Source: Foliimonas ilicis
GTDB lineage: Bacteria > Pseudomonadota > Alphaproteobacteria > Rhizobiales > Rhizobiaceae
Length of the DNA: 64,000 nucleotides
Direction of reading: 5' to 3'
NCBI RefSeq assembly: GCF_039939195.1
Contig: NZ_JBDUUH010000018.1
Span: forward strand, 1-64,000
This document shows positions 35,711-44,768 of the stretch, piece after piece (positions within the stretch are counted from its first letter, which is position 1; each line of letters begins with the position of its first letter). Below the pieces are notes generated by a model that did no database searches, was not told the origin of the DNA, and saw nothing but the letters and a program-made list of their open reading frames with translations. The position numbers and the translations under genes are program-made.

Positions 35711-38062
35711 CTATGCGGCCTCCCGGACCTGGTTCAAAATCTTTGCGGCAAGTGCAGCCTTATCCTGCGGCAGAAAACGGCCATAGTGGTTGGCAACCAT
35801 GTCAGGCGTGTCCTGAATGGCGTAACTTGCCTGTTCAAACGAGCCGGTCTGTTTCAAAATGTGGGTGGCCAGGACATCGCGCAGATTGTGCGGTCCGTGC
35901 GGCAAAAGCCCGTCGATGGCGCCACGCCCGGTGTAGGGATTAAAAATGCCGTAGCGCTGGATGACCAGGCGCCAGGCTTCGTAAAACGTCGTCTGGTCGT
36001 ATGACGCATCGCGGCTGGTCGTTTTGACCGTCTTGACGAAAAACGTGCCTGGGTCCGTCGCGCCGTTCAACAAAACGCCACGATGCCGCTCAACATAGGC
36101 ATCGATATGCGCGTAGAGATCACGATAGTCCGGCAGGACGAGCCGGAACGGTTTTGAACCGAAGAATGAAGAGCTGGCGTTCTTGAAGGCGCGGGACGGA
36201 ATGAGCACCTCCCATCCGCCATAACGATCGCTCCAGCGCAGTTCTCCGCGCTTCATATCTTCCAGACGCCGCTCGGACGTCGGCAATTTTCCACGCGGGC
36301 AGACCATCAGCTGGCGCAGGTTTTTCTGCCGCAGTCCAAGATGGAGCCCGAGACGCAACATCAAAAAAGCCCGCACCGCCTCGGCCGCCGATCTTGGGTA
36401 ACGGTGTTCATCGGGAATACGCCGCAAAATCTCGTCGGTGATCTTTCGGTATTCATGCAGAGGGCTGTCGGCCTCCAGGATGCACATGATCGGCTCGAAC
36501 GGATCGCGGTGAACGCGCATGACCCGGCGGATTTCTTTCGATCGATTGGCGGCGTGTTTGAAAAAACCCTCGCAGGCGCCATGCCAGTCGTTTGCCGCCG
36601 CTGCAATTTCATCTTCTCCGACCAGACCTTTGATCGGCCGCACATGTTTCAAAAGTTCCGGATGTTGACGGATCCAGCCAGTGTCGCTTCGCGCCAAAGC
36701 CATGGCCACCGTCAGCATGTCGTCTTCCCACTTTGTGTAAAAACCGCGGCGTCGTTCCCGCCATTGCAAATACCAGTCCCAGACGCCCGGAAAGATCAGC
36801 AGGCCGAATGTCATCTGGTTGACGGGGACGCCGTGACCTTTGACTTCGCCATTTGGTGCGGCAGCAAGGGCACCGAACATCAGACCGAGATGCTCGATTT
36901 TCTGAGAGGCGGTTTCTTCGCCCCAAACGCCGTTTCTCTGCAATCCGGCATCGGTCAGTATCGACGTCTTGAAGCGGATCAGTCCGGCCATCTCGAGCGC
37001 TAACCGTGGCGGCGCGTCGATAACACCCGATAGAAGATCCGGATCCTGAAACGATTGCTGCGCCGCCTCGTCGTCAAGCGACAAAGTGTCAAACCGCGGC
37101 GAGATGGTTCCACCATAGGCAATCCCGGGAAAGCGGATTGCATAACGCTGTTTTGTGGCCTTCGCCTGAAACCGTCGATAGTCCGTCGATCCTGAAATGA
37201 TCACCCTGCGGACCCATTCCAGTATCTCCTGCCTTTTTGCAAATGGCAGGACGTTGAAGTCGTCCGGCAAATGCCAGGCAAGGCGCCGACGCTCGGCAGG
37301 TCCGACATCATCACCGACATCCAGGCCGTGGACGGATCGTGCCTGGTGCGGCAGCCGCGACTTGAAATAGCCAGGCTCCAGGCGATAGCGCTGTTCGATA
37401 CGGCTCAAGATTTCGAAGCTCATGACGGAGCGGGGCGTTTTATCTCCGGCAATCCAGCTCGACAGCGTTGTTCGATCAAAATTTTCTGTCTCACTGACAA
37501 TGGCGCGGTGGAGATGGCGGCAGGTTTCGCCATGGCGCTGCATTTGCAGGGTCAAAGCCTCACGAAATTCTGCCGGATGATTTGTGACGTCGAACAATGG
37601 TACAGGTTGGTCATCGATTGATTTTGGCTTGGGGCCGCGCCGGGTTTTTAGCACCTCCTCGCAAGCTGACGCGGTGCCATTTTGGTCAGGGGGTTTGCGG
37701 GACATGGGCGGTGCCTTTGCTTTGGTGCAATGTGCCCGAGATGTCGGTCTTTGGTCAGAGTGTTGGTCGTCACTCGCGATGATCCCGGTGTCCGCCCAGC
37801 GTAAAATGGCGTCCAGCCCCGGTTGCAAACGACGCTTGAGATCGGCGGAAAACTTTCCAAGAAAGCCACACGCTTCTGCAATCGCCGCCCAGTGAATGCG
37901 ACCGTTCAAAAGCGGTGGCCGCTTGCGGTAAATCACCAGACTGACGAGATAGGATCGAATGTTGCCAAGCTCTCGTTGTGAGACCGCAGGGGCAATGCGG
38001 ACATCGCAGAATGTCGAGATTTTTTGCTGAAGATGTTTTGAGGATACGCGCTGGCTGGCCAT
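35711..38062 (-). CDS. Very large tyrosine-recombinase-like protein
   Basis: A 783-aa protein, roughly twice the size of ordinary integrases. The C-terminal 230 residues carry a tyrosine-recombinase catalytic domain: Arg I in LMLRLGLHLGLRQKNLRQLM, then LLPHGPHNLRDVLATHILKQ with His 725 and Arg 728, and Tyr 760 in DTPDMVANHYGRF. The usual LGH before the Tyr is replaced by IQD, so the last catalytic His is missing. Residues of about 1-500 are a long unknown N-terminal region with ETENFDRTTLSSWIAGDKTP, a Xre-like helix-turn-helix near residue 210. It is flanked by matching inverted repeats. Confidence 0.75.
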   Translation of the reverse strand: MASQRVSSKHLQQKISTFCDVRIAPAVSQRELGNIRSYLVSLVIYRKRPPLLNGRIHWAAIAEACGFLGKFSADLKRRLQPGLDAILRWADTGIIASDDQHSDQRPTSRAHCTKAKAPPMSRKPPDQNGTASACEEVLKTRRGPKPKSIDDQPVPLFDVTNHPAEFREALTLQMQRHGETCRHLHRAIVSETENFDRTTLSSWIAGDKTPRSVMSFEILSRIEQRYRLEPGYFKSRLPHQARSVHGLDVGDDVGPAERRRLAWHLPDDFNVLPFAKRQEILEWVRRVIISGSTDYRRFQAKATKQRYAIRFPGIAYGGTISPRFDTLSLDDEAAQQSFQDPDLLSGVIDAPPRLALEMAGLIRFKTSILTDAGLQRNGVWGEETASQKIEHLGLMFGALAAAPNGEVKGHGVPVNQMTFGLLIFPGVWDWYLQWRERRRGFYTKWEDDMLTVAMALARSDTGWIRQHPELLKHVRPIKGLVGEDEIAAAANDWHGACEGFFKHAANRSKEIRRVMRVHRDPFEPIMCILEADSPLHEYRKITDEILRRIPDEHRYPRSAAEAVRAFLMLRLGLHLGLRQKNLRQLMVCPRGKLPTSERRLEDMKRGELRWSDRYGGWEVLIPSRAFKNASSSFFGSKPFRLVLPDYRDLYAHIDAYVERHRGVLLNGATDPGTFFVKTVKTTSRDASYDQTTFYEAWRLVIQRYGIFNPYTGRGAIDGLLPHGPHNLRDVLATHILKQTGSFEQASYAIQDTPDMVANHYGRFLPQDKAALAAKILNQVREAA

Positions 38063-38227
38063 AAAAACTGCTCTGCTTAAACCGGCCCGATTGCCGGGGA
38101 AAGCGCTCCTAAAAGGCCAGACTTAACTTTGTGCAAATGTCGGGTGAGGATCGCAGGCCCTAATGCAGGACGGCGCGCCAACTTGCCAGTTGCTGGGCTG
38201 TGGATTCATGGAGATTGGAAAAGCTGA

Positions 38228-38254
38228 CCATCGATAAACGCTGGTTATCGATGG
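38228..38254. repeat. Inverted repeat with CGATAA-N7-TTATCG core, upstream of the large recombinase gene
   Basis: A 10-bp perfect inverted repeat (arm CCATCGATAA) is separated by ACGCTGG. It lies 166 bp before the recombinase ATG and 87 bp before the plus-strand gene at 38341, in a divergent intergenic region. It shares arm core and spacing with 35529-35557. It may be a recombinase site, or an operator for one or both divergent genes. Confidence 0.6.
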
Positions 38255-38340
38255 TTAAACACCCAGCCGCCAATCATGCCATGTGAGGAACCGCAATATG
38301 CAGATAAAGTTCGTTTAAGAAATATTTTGCCATGATTTGA

Positions 38341-39480
38341 ATGGCTTACGATTTATCCAAATTGCCCATCACAAGCCTGCTGCGGCCAGTTTCGGACGCG
38401 GGCACCGCGCTGACGCAGCTCGACGAGCGGATTGCCCGGTCGCCGGTCGGGCAGGGCTGGATCGAACGGTCGCATTTTACCGACGCCTGCGCCTCGCTGT
38501 GGACCGACGGTGAGCTCGCGCATTTCGAAGACCTGGTGTTGCACTACGCCACCCGCGACGTCCGCACGCCCGCCCACGAGCTGACAATTGCCCGCAATGT
38601 TCTCCGAACCCGCCGGCGCATTGCCTCGCACGCGCCGGATTGGGCGTTATCGGCAGAGGGTATCCGAACTTTGCGGCAGACGTCGGACACCGGTGCGGGC
38701 GGCGCTGAAGCTGTGGCGCTGGCGGGTGTCATCAGGCCCGCGGTCGTCATCGATAGGGAAGAGGAGGGGGACGATGGTGATGACGTGGAAAATCTACCCG
38801 GCGTCGACTATGCCACCATCGATGTGGTGTTGGCCCGATCGGAGGCTGCGATCGAGAACGCAACACGTCCCGGCCGCGCTGGCGGCAATCGTGCTGCCGA
38901 AAAGGACCCGCTGGTCTACGATCTTGACTGGGACGAGGATGCACGGCTCCACGAATGGCGCGGCGTGTTGCGCCAGGCCGAATACCTACCGGCTACGCTG
39001 CAGGCCATTGTCGCCCTCGATGCCTGGAACGAGCTTGCCGTCCTGCAGCACGCCCCCTGGCTCGGCCGGCTGTTTTCCGCCTCGATCCTGTGTCAGGCTG
39101 GGATCACCACCGGCGCGCATCTCGCCGCCATCAACCTTGGCCTCAAAACCATTCCTGTCGATCGGCGCCGGAGCCGCGATCGCGAGACGAGGCTGCTCGC
39201 CATTGCCCACGGGCTTTTGGCGGCCGCGGAGATCGGCATGAAAGAACACGACAGGCTGACGCTTGCGAAAACGATGATGGACCGAAAACTGGAGGGACGG
39301 CGGACATCGTCAAAAATGCCGGAACTGGTCGAGCTCGTCATGGCAAAGCCGCTGATGTCGGCAAAAATGGTCGCAAAGGCCCTGAAGATGACGCCGCAGG
39401 CGGCGCGGCGGATCGTTTTGGAACTGGGCCTGCGCGAGATGACGGGGAGGGGGAGGTACAGGGCGTGGGGAGTGCTCTAG
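38341..39480 (+). CDS. RHE_PE00001-type rhizobial plasmid protein (DUF1612 with C-terminal HTH)
   Basis: A 379-aa protein starting MAYDLSKLPITSLLRPVSDA. Conserved blocks are VGQGWIERSHFTDACASLWT, ELAHFEDLVLHYATRDVRTP, HEWRGVLRQAEYLPATLQAI and DAWNELAVLQHAPWLGRLFS. The end, MSAKMVAKALKMTPQAARRI then VLELGLREMTGRGRYRAWG, is a winged helix-turn-helix (HTH_13 type). The family is common on rhizobial plasmids next to recombinase genes, and its function is not established. It diverges from the 783-aa recombinase gene, with an inverted repeat between them. A regulatory role is likely from the HTH. Confidence 0.85.
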   Translation: MAYDLSKLPITSLLRPVSDAGTALTQLDERIARSPVGQGWIERSHFTDACASLWTDGELAHFEDLVLHYATRDVRTPAHELTIARNVLRTRRRIASHAPDWALSAEGIRTLRQTSDTGAGGAEAVALAGVIRPAVVIDREEEGDDGDDVENLPGVDYATIDVVLARSEAAIENATRPGRAGGNRAAEKDPLVYDLDWDEDARLHEWRGVLRQAEYLPATLQAIVALDAWNELAVLQHAPWLGRLFSASILCQAGITTGAHLAAINLGLKTIPVDRRRSRDRETRLLAIAHGLLAAAEIGMKEHDRLTLAKTMMDRKLEGRRTSSKMPELVELVMAKPLMSAKMVAKALKMTPQAARRIVLELGLREMTGRGRYRAWGVL

Positions 39481-39698
39481 AGTTGGGCTGCATTTTCGTT
39501 CGGCCCGTCTTGTCCAGCTATCGTTCTTTCGCTCTCCTAAGGTCAAATTCTGGCGCTACGCAGGGTAGTGGTATCAGCCATACTGTCGAGGTGGGAGAGC
39601 TGTGCGACAGGTCGAACCTATGACCTTCCTACTTACCATTTCACGGCGCATTGTCGATTTATGTACCAACTGATAAATGCGATACTGGAGATCAGATT

Positions 39699-40652
39699 AT
39701 GCCGACCCTGAAAGACGTAGCGAATGAAGCAGAGATTGAAGCTGCGCGGAAGCAAACGTTTGAAACCGGGCGCGCTACCGTGCCTGCGTTGGAGGAAATT
39801 CTCTTCAAGCCGATCGCGGTGTTAGATCATGGGTTCATTCGCGTAGTAGATTACATGGGCGATGATACGGCGATCGTCCAAGCCGCGCGGGTATCATACG
39901 GCCGTGGAACGCGGAAAGTCAGCGAGGACAGGGGACTGATCCGCTACCTTATGAGGCATCAACACACCACGCCATTTGAAATGCCGGCGATTAAGCTTCA
40001 CGTAAAATTACCAATCTTTGTAGCTCGTCAGTGGATACGGCACCGAATGGCATCGGTGAACGAATATTCGGCACGTTATTCAGTTTTAGATCGCGAATTT
40101 TATGTTCCAGCGCCCGAGCAGTTAGCTCTCCAGTCTACCACAAACCGGCAAGGCCGTGGCGCGCCTCTGAGTTCAGAGGAGGCAAAGGAAATCATAGAAA
40201 TTCTGGTGTCTGACGCCAACCGGAACTATGAAAATTACAGTTGGATGCTCAACGAAGATGAAAATGGAGACTCCGTAGATCCGGACCGTGGCGGTCTTTC
40301 AAGAGAACTCGCCAGAATGAACCTGACCCTTAATACTTACACACAATGGTATTGGAAGGTCGACCTGCACAACCTCTTCAATTTTCTTAAGCTCAGAGCT
40401 GACTCACATGCGCAGTATGAAATCCGCGTCTACGCTGAGGAAATATTAAAGGTTGTAGAGAAATGGGTTCCGATAGCATTTGAGGCATTCATGGAGTACC
40501 GTCTCGGTGCTATCTCGATTTCAAAGACAGCGACCGAAGTACTGCGAATATTACTAAGCGGAGGAGACGCCGCAGAGCAAATTTCGCGGATGAGTGATCG
40601 CGAATGGCAGGAACTGCAGCAACAATTCAACATAGTTCGCGGAACTTCATAG
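39699..40652 (+). CDS. thyX: Flavin-dependent thymidylate synthase ThyX
   Basis: A 317-aa enzyme that methylates dUMP to dTMP using FAD. The ThyX signature RHRMASVNEYSARY (RHRxxSxNExSxRY) is intact, with LMRHQHTTPFEMPAIKLHVK before it and NLFNFLKLRADSHAQYEIRV after it. I start at ATG 39699 (MPTLKDV), which has GGAG 8 bases upstream, rather than the TTG at 39651. A copy on an accessory plasmid island beside a DNA methyltransferase is unusual and suggests a phage or mobile-element origin. It ends 129 bp before the methyltransferase gene on the same strand. Confidence 0.95.
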   Translation: MPTLKDVANEAEIEAARKQTFETGRATVPALEEILFKPIAVLDHGFIRVVDYMGDDTAIVQAARVSYGRGTRKVSEDRGLIRYLMRHQHTTPFEMPAIKLHVKLPIFVARQWIRHRMASVNEYSARYSVLDREFYVPAPEQLALQSTTNRQGRGAPLSSEEAKEIIEILVSDANRNYENYSWMLNEDENGDSVDPDRGGLSRELARMNLTLNTYTQWYWKVDLHNLFNFLKLRADSHAQYEIRVYAEEILKVVEKWVPIAFEAFMEYRLGAISISKTATEVLRILLSGGDAAEQISRMSDREWQELQQQFNIVRGTS

Positions 40653-40781
40653 GCAACATGGTAGCGTCGCGCAAAACACGAATCCCTTGTCCGGCATACA
40701 GACAGTGGTGTAAGAAATTGGTGCGATGGATGAAATCAAATCTTTCTTAGTTGTTGAAATATAGCGCATTTGGGGGGGCCT

Positions 40782-41861
40782 GTGCGAGGCATCGACATTT
40801 TTTCAGGTGTTGGCGGGATGTCGACGGGAGCAGCTTTGGCTGGGATTCGAACCGCCCTCTCGGTCGAAATTGACCCTTATGCTGCTCAAACCTACGCAAC
40901 AAACCATCCGGAAACCAATGTTGTCTGTGCAGACATACGAACTGTCGATTTCTCCCGATATCGTTCTGATGAACAAACCGTGCTTTTTGGTGGACCTCCT
41001 TGTCAGGGCTTCTCTACATCTAATCAGCGCACTCGAAATTCCGACAACCCCAACAACTGGCTGTTCACCCATTTCTTACGTGCAATTGGTGAAATCAACC
41101 CTCAGTGGGTCGTCTTCGAAAACGTAAAGGGGATCGCCGAGACCGAAAATGCGAAGTTTCTGGATTACGTTGTCCGCGGCCTTGAACAACAGCATTATGA
41201 GGTTAACTGTGCAATACTCAACGCGAAAGACTTTGGCGTTCCCCAAAAGAGGTCTAGGCTATTTGTAGTTGCTAGCCAGGAAAAAGGTGCGTTTTGCTTT
41301 CCGAAGCCATCGACGCTACATCTAACGACTGTAAAAGACGCCATATCCGACCTTCCTTATTTGGAAAATGGCGCATCTATTGACCTTCTCCCCTATGGAG
41401 CTAAGCCCCTATCGAGTTATTCGAAGAAGATGAGGGTAAGACAACGCAGTGTTACCGGCAACCTTGTAACGAACAACGCACCATGGATCCTTGACCGCTA
41501 TGCTCATATTCCTCAAGGCGGCAACTGGCAGGACATTCCCCCTGAACTAGTAAGCAATTACAAAGACATTTCGAGATGCCATACTGGCATTTATAAGCGA
41601 TTGGAATGGGATGAGCCGTCTGTCACCATTGGGAATTTTCGAAAAAATATGCTTGTCCATCCCAATCAGAACCGCGGCCTTTCCGTGCGAGAGGCGGCGC
41701 GGTTACAATCCTTTCCTGACTGGTACATTTTTTCCGGCTCAATCGGATTTCAGCAACAACAGGTCGGAAACGCTGTCCCCCCCCTTCTCGCGAAAGCTAT
41801 GTTCAGTTCCATTATGGAGGCGGCATCTCTTGAACAAATTTTCCGTTCGGCGGCAGAATAG
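40782..41861 (+). CDS. Cytosine-C5 DNA methyltransferase heading a four-gene conflict-system operon
   Basis: A 359-aa C5 methyltransferase with motif I GIDIFSGVGGMSTGAALAG, motif IV LFGGPPCQGFSTSNQR with the catalytic Cys, motif VI WVVFENVKG, motif VIII PQKRSRLFVVA, and the closing motifs LSVREAARLQSFPDWY and QVGNAVPP. All catalytic parts are present. The GTG at 40782 puts motif I at the extreme N-terminus as in relatives; a TTG at 40770 is an alternative. No restriction endonuclease follows. Instead an HD protein starts 2 bp after its stop, so the modification probably serves as the self mark for the next three genes. Confidence 0.92.
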   Translation: MRGIDIFSGVGGMSTGAALAGIRTALSVEIDPYAAQTYATNHPETNVVCADIRTVDFSRYRSDEQTVLFGGPPCQGFSTSNQRTRNSDNPNNWLFTHFLRAIGEINPQWVVFENVKGIAETENAKFLDYVVRGLEQQHYEVNCAILNAKDFGVPQKRSRLFVVASQEKGAFCFPKPSTLHLTTVKDAISDLPYLENGASIDLLPYGAKPLSSYSKKMRVRQRSVTGNLVTNNAPWILDRYAHIPQGGNWQDIPPELVSNYKDISRCHTGIYKRLEWDEPSVTIGNFRKNMLVHPNQNRGLSVREAARLQSFPDWYIFSGSIGFQQQQVGNAVPPLLAKAMFSSIMEAASLEQIFRSAAE

Positions 41862-41863
41862 AC

Positions 41864-42967
41864 ATGATAATCAAAGAAAGTTCACTTGAAAAAACTCTCG
41901 AACATCTAGGCAAGACTGCCAAGGACCAATTTCCGGAAGATCATATCACTAAGCCCTTCTCCGACCGGTATGTGGCCATTGCTAAAAAACTGAATGAAGA
42001 TTTTCATCCGAATGTCCTTCCCGGAAACATCTCTGCAGATGGCGGCCTTCTGACTGATCATGGCCCGATACACATTCGGACAGTTTTGAACCGCGCCGCG
42101 GATCTGCTGAATAACCCCAACAACAAAAACAAACTATCCGGGTACGAAATATATCTATTGATGTGCGCCATCCATTTTCATGACCTCGGAAACGCACTTG
42201 GTCGAGAAGAGCACGAAAAGAAGATTCCAAAGATGATGGAGGCAGTGAAATCTCACCTTGGCGACAGTGTTGAAAAAAGTCAGATCAGAAAAATTGCTGA
42301 GACGCACGGGGGCAAGATCGGCGACGACCCTGACACTATTTCATATCTTGATCCCTCACTGACAGTTTTTAGAAAAGAGATACGGCCGCAGGCACTTGCT
42401 GCGATACTGAGGTTCGCCGATGAGCTTGCGGACGATTCTCAAAGGGCTAACCGAATTCTTCAGCAATTGGATGCGATTCCAGCTCAGAGTGAAGTATTTC
42501 ATAAGTACGCTGAATGTCTTCACTCTGTGAATGTGAGAGATGAATGTAAGTCAGTTGAACTGACGTTTTCTGTCGATGCCGCTGATCTGGTAAAAAAGTT
42601 CGGAAAGTACAATAAAGAAACTAAAACGGTAGAATATGGTTATATTTTAGACGAAATATTTTCACGTACATTAAAAATGCACCGGGAGAGAATTTACTGC
42701 AACAGATTTATGGCGCCGATTGTTCACGTCAAGTCTATTATTGTGCGTATACAAGTCTCTAAGCCAGACGAAAAGATAGGTGAAAGTCTCCCGAGGATTG
42801 ATTATAAACTGGAGGATTCTGGTTATCCCGACAGTCCTGTCACCGGAATATACGCAATAGCGCGCGAACTCAATGCTTGGGGCGAGACAAGGCTATCGCT
42901 AAATGGCGAACGCTTCGCCAAGTTCCTTTGTGAGGCTGGACATGCGAAAGTAGCTGAGCATGAATAA
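41864..42967 (+). CDS. HD-domain hydrolase of the prokaryotic conflict-system (HD-CE) type
   Basis: A 367-aa protein with a complete HD metal site: LLTDHGPIHIRTVLNRAADL (first His), LMCAIHFHDLGNALGREEHE (His-Asp), IAETHGGKIGDDP, and AAILRFADELADDSQRANRI (last Asp). DHGxxHI, HDxGN...REEH and RxADELxDD are the pattern of the HD-CE family I know from immunity-type operons. HD proteins hydrolyse phosphoester bonds in nucleotides or nucleic acids. The C-terminal 150 residues are a separate domain. It starts 2 bp after the methyltransferase and overlaps the ATPase gene by 8 bases, so all are one transcript. Confidence 0.8.
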   Translation: MIIKESSLEKTLEHLGKTAKDQFPEDHITKPFSDRYVAIAKKLNEDFHPNVLPGNISADGGLLTDHGPIHIRTVLNRAADLLNNPNNKNKLSGYEIYLLMCAIHFHDLGNALGREEHEKKIPKMMEAVKSHLGDSVEKSQIRKIAETHGGKIGDDPDTISYLDPSLTVFRKEIRPQALAAILRFADELADDSQRANRILQQLDAIPAQSEVFHKYAECLHSVNVRDECKSVELTFSVDAADLVKKFGKYNKETKTVEYGYILDEIFSRTLKMHRERIYCNRFMAPIVHVKSIIVRIQVSKPDEKIGESLPRIDYKLEDSGYPDSPVTGIYAIARELNAWGETRLSLNGERFAKFLCEAGHAKVAEHE

Positions 42968-44768
42968 TCCATTCGATGTTCAAACGCCTGAAAACCTTTC
43001 CACCGCTGATATGGCTGATTTGTTTGTGCAGTCCGACAGCGACTATCTTCAGGTGGAGAAGGCAGGTCACACATTTATCTCCGGTCCACGAGGGGCAGGA
43101 AAAAGCATGTATTTCCGGTTTTTGGAACCGGATTGCCAGTCCCAACATGCAAATTTAAATTTACGGGATTTGAAATTTTACGCGGCGTACGTACCAATCA
43201 AAGAGACGGATCTGAACCTGCCGGAATTATTCCGTCTGCAAGAGTCGAAGCATGCCGCGATCGTCCTCAACGAGCACGCGCTCATATTGCACATCGCGAC
43301 AAAGATATTCGTATCTTTGAAGGATCGAGCGCCCTTACCGTCGTCTGATGAGGAAGCGTCTGAGTTCAAGGATTTTTGCGACGGGTTTCTGACGACGCTT
43401 CTCGAAAGGGGAGGCTATGCCGTCCAACCTAGACAGGCAGATCCAGGTGATTTTCGTGGAACGATCAGCAGAGTCATCGAGTATTTCGATGACATTTTTT
43501 CGCAGCTTAATAGTTATACGCGGCGTATTACGTTCGTCCAAGAAATAGTACCTTACGACGGCCCGCTTTTTGGCTTTTCCGATTTTCTAGCCCCTTTGGT
43601 TAAGGGGCTAATGGCGCTTTCATTCATGCCCTCAGGTCCACTTTTTCTGCTGATCGACGACGCCGACAATCTGAATGAAGCGCAGGCACTCATTTTGAAC
43701 TCGTGGGTCGCGCGGCGCACGACGGGGTATCTATGTTTCAAGATATCTATCCAAGAAGGGGAATACGCAACCTACAAAGCGGTCGGTGGCCAACGGATTG
43801 ACGCTCCCCACGATTACTCAGAATTCAACATCTCGGACAAGTACACAACCAAAAGTGACAGTTACCTAAGTCGTGTGAGGGAAATAATCCAACGTCGCCT
43901 CCAAAAGTTCGGCCATAGCGAGACGCCTGAGGAGTTCTTTCCCGTTAACGCAGTGCAAGAGGCTCGGATCCAAGAGATCGCACGAGAACTGGTCGTTCAA
44001 TGGGACGCTTCTGGAAAGGGGTATCGGCCGAGCGACGACGCGGTTAGATACGCTAGACCAAATTATATAAGAGGACTTTCGGAGGGAGGAAGTAAAAGCG
44101 GGTCGACGTACAGTTATGCCGGCTTCAACCAACTTGTACATTTATCGTCAGGGGTGATCCGACACCTTTTAGAAATGTCATCGCTAATGTTCGCTGAGAC
44201 AAGCGCGAGAGAAGGCGTGGACACCGTGAACTGCATTCCGCCGACAATACAAAATTCCGTTGCGGAATATTATTCCAATAAATTGCTTTTTGACGAATTT
44301 AGGAAGTTGGAAGAGGAATTCAAACGGCAAGACTATGAGTCCGCTGGTTCGGATCTTGATGATCCAAAAAAGCTTAAAAACCTAATATTTGCACTTGGCG
44401 GCATGTTTCGGGCAATTCTTGTTTCGGATTCGTCTGAGAGACGTGTGTTTAGCATCGCATTTTCGAATGGGCCTGATGAAGAGGTTAGTAGGGTTTTGCG
44501 TCTGGGTGTTCGCTACGGCTATCTTCATCGGTCGTCTATTGGGAATAAGGAGGGAACAGGCAGGGCGGAGCTTTATATTATGACCCGAGCCCTTGCGCCC
44601 TCATTCAAGTTGGACCCCACGAGCTTTGCAGGCTATAAGTTTGTTACAAATGAGAAAATAAAAGGTGCTCTTTACCAGCCAAAGCGGTTGGTTAACGAAG
44701 TGAGTATTAAGGGATTTGACTCGGTGATGTCGCAACCTCACCAAGGAGCTCTCTTCAATGATGAATAA
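42960..44768 (+). CDS. ORC/CDC6-like P-loop ATPase of the conflict operon
   Basis: A 602-aa ATPase. Walker A is GHTFISGPRGAGKSMYFRFL at about residues 36-55, and Walker B is GPLFLLIDDADNLNEAQALI near 225-245. The mix resembles STAND/ORC-CDC6-type NTPases found in bacterial defence loci, which act as sensors or switches. The C-terminal part has a helical region with LVHLSSGVIRHLLEMSSLMF and a probable winged helix (VLRLGVRYGYLHRSSIGNKE). No nuclease motif is seen. It overlaps both neighbours (8 and 11 bases), implying fixed stoichiometry in a complex. Confidence 0.78.
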   Translation: MNNPFDVQTPENLSTADMADLFVQSDSDYLQVEKAGHTFISGPRGAGKSMYFRFLEPDCQSQHANLNLRDLKFYAAYVPIKETDLNLPELFRLQESKHAAIVLNEHALILHIATKIFVSLKDRAPLPSSDEEASEFKDFCDGFLTTLLERGGYAVQPRQADPGDFRGTISRVIEYFDDIFSQLNSYTRRITFVQEIVPYDGPLFGFSDFLAPLVKGLMALSFMPSGPLFLLIDDADNLNEAQALILNSWVARRTTGYLCFKISIQEGEYATYKAVGGQRIDAPHDYSEFNISDKYTTKSDSYLSRVREIIQRRLQKFGHSETPEEFFPVNAVQEARIQEIARELVVQWDASGKGYRPSDDAVRYARPNYIRGLSEGGSKSGSTYSYAGFNQLVHLSSGVIRHLLEMSSLMFAETSAREGVDTVNCIPPTIQNSVAEYYSNKLLFDEFRKLEEEFKRQDYESAGSDLDDPKKLKNLIFALGGMFRAILVSDSSERRVFSIAFSNGPDEEVSRVLRLGVRYGYLHRSSIGNKEGTGRAELYIMTRALAPSFKLDPTSFAGYKFVTNEKIKGALYQPKRLVNEVSIKGFDSVMSQPHQGALFNDE

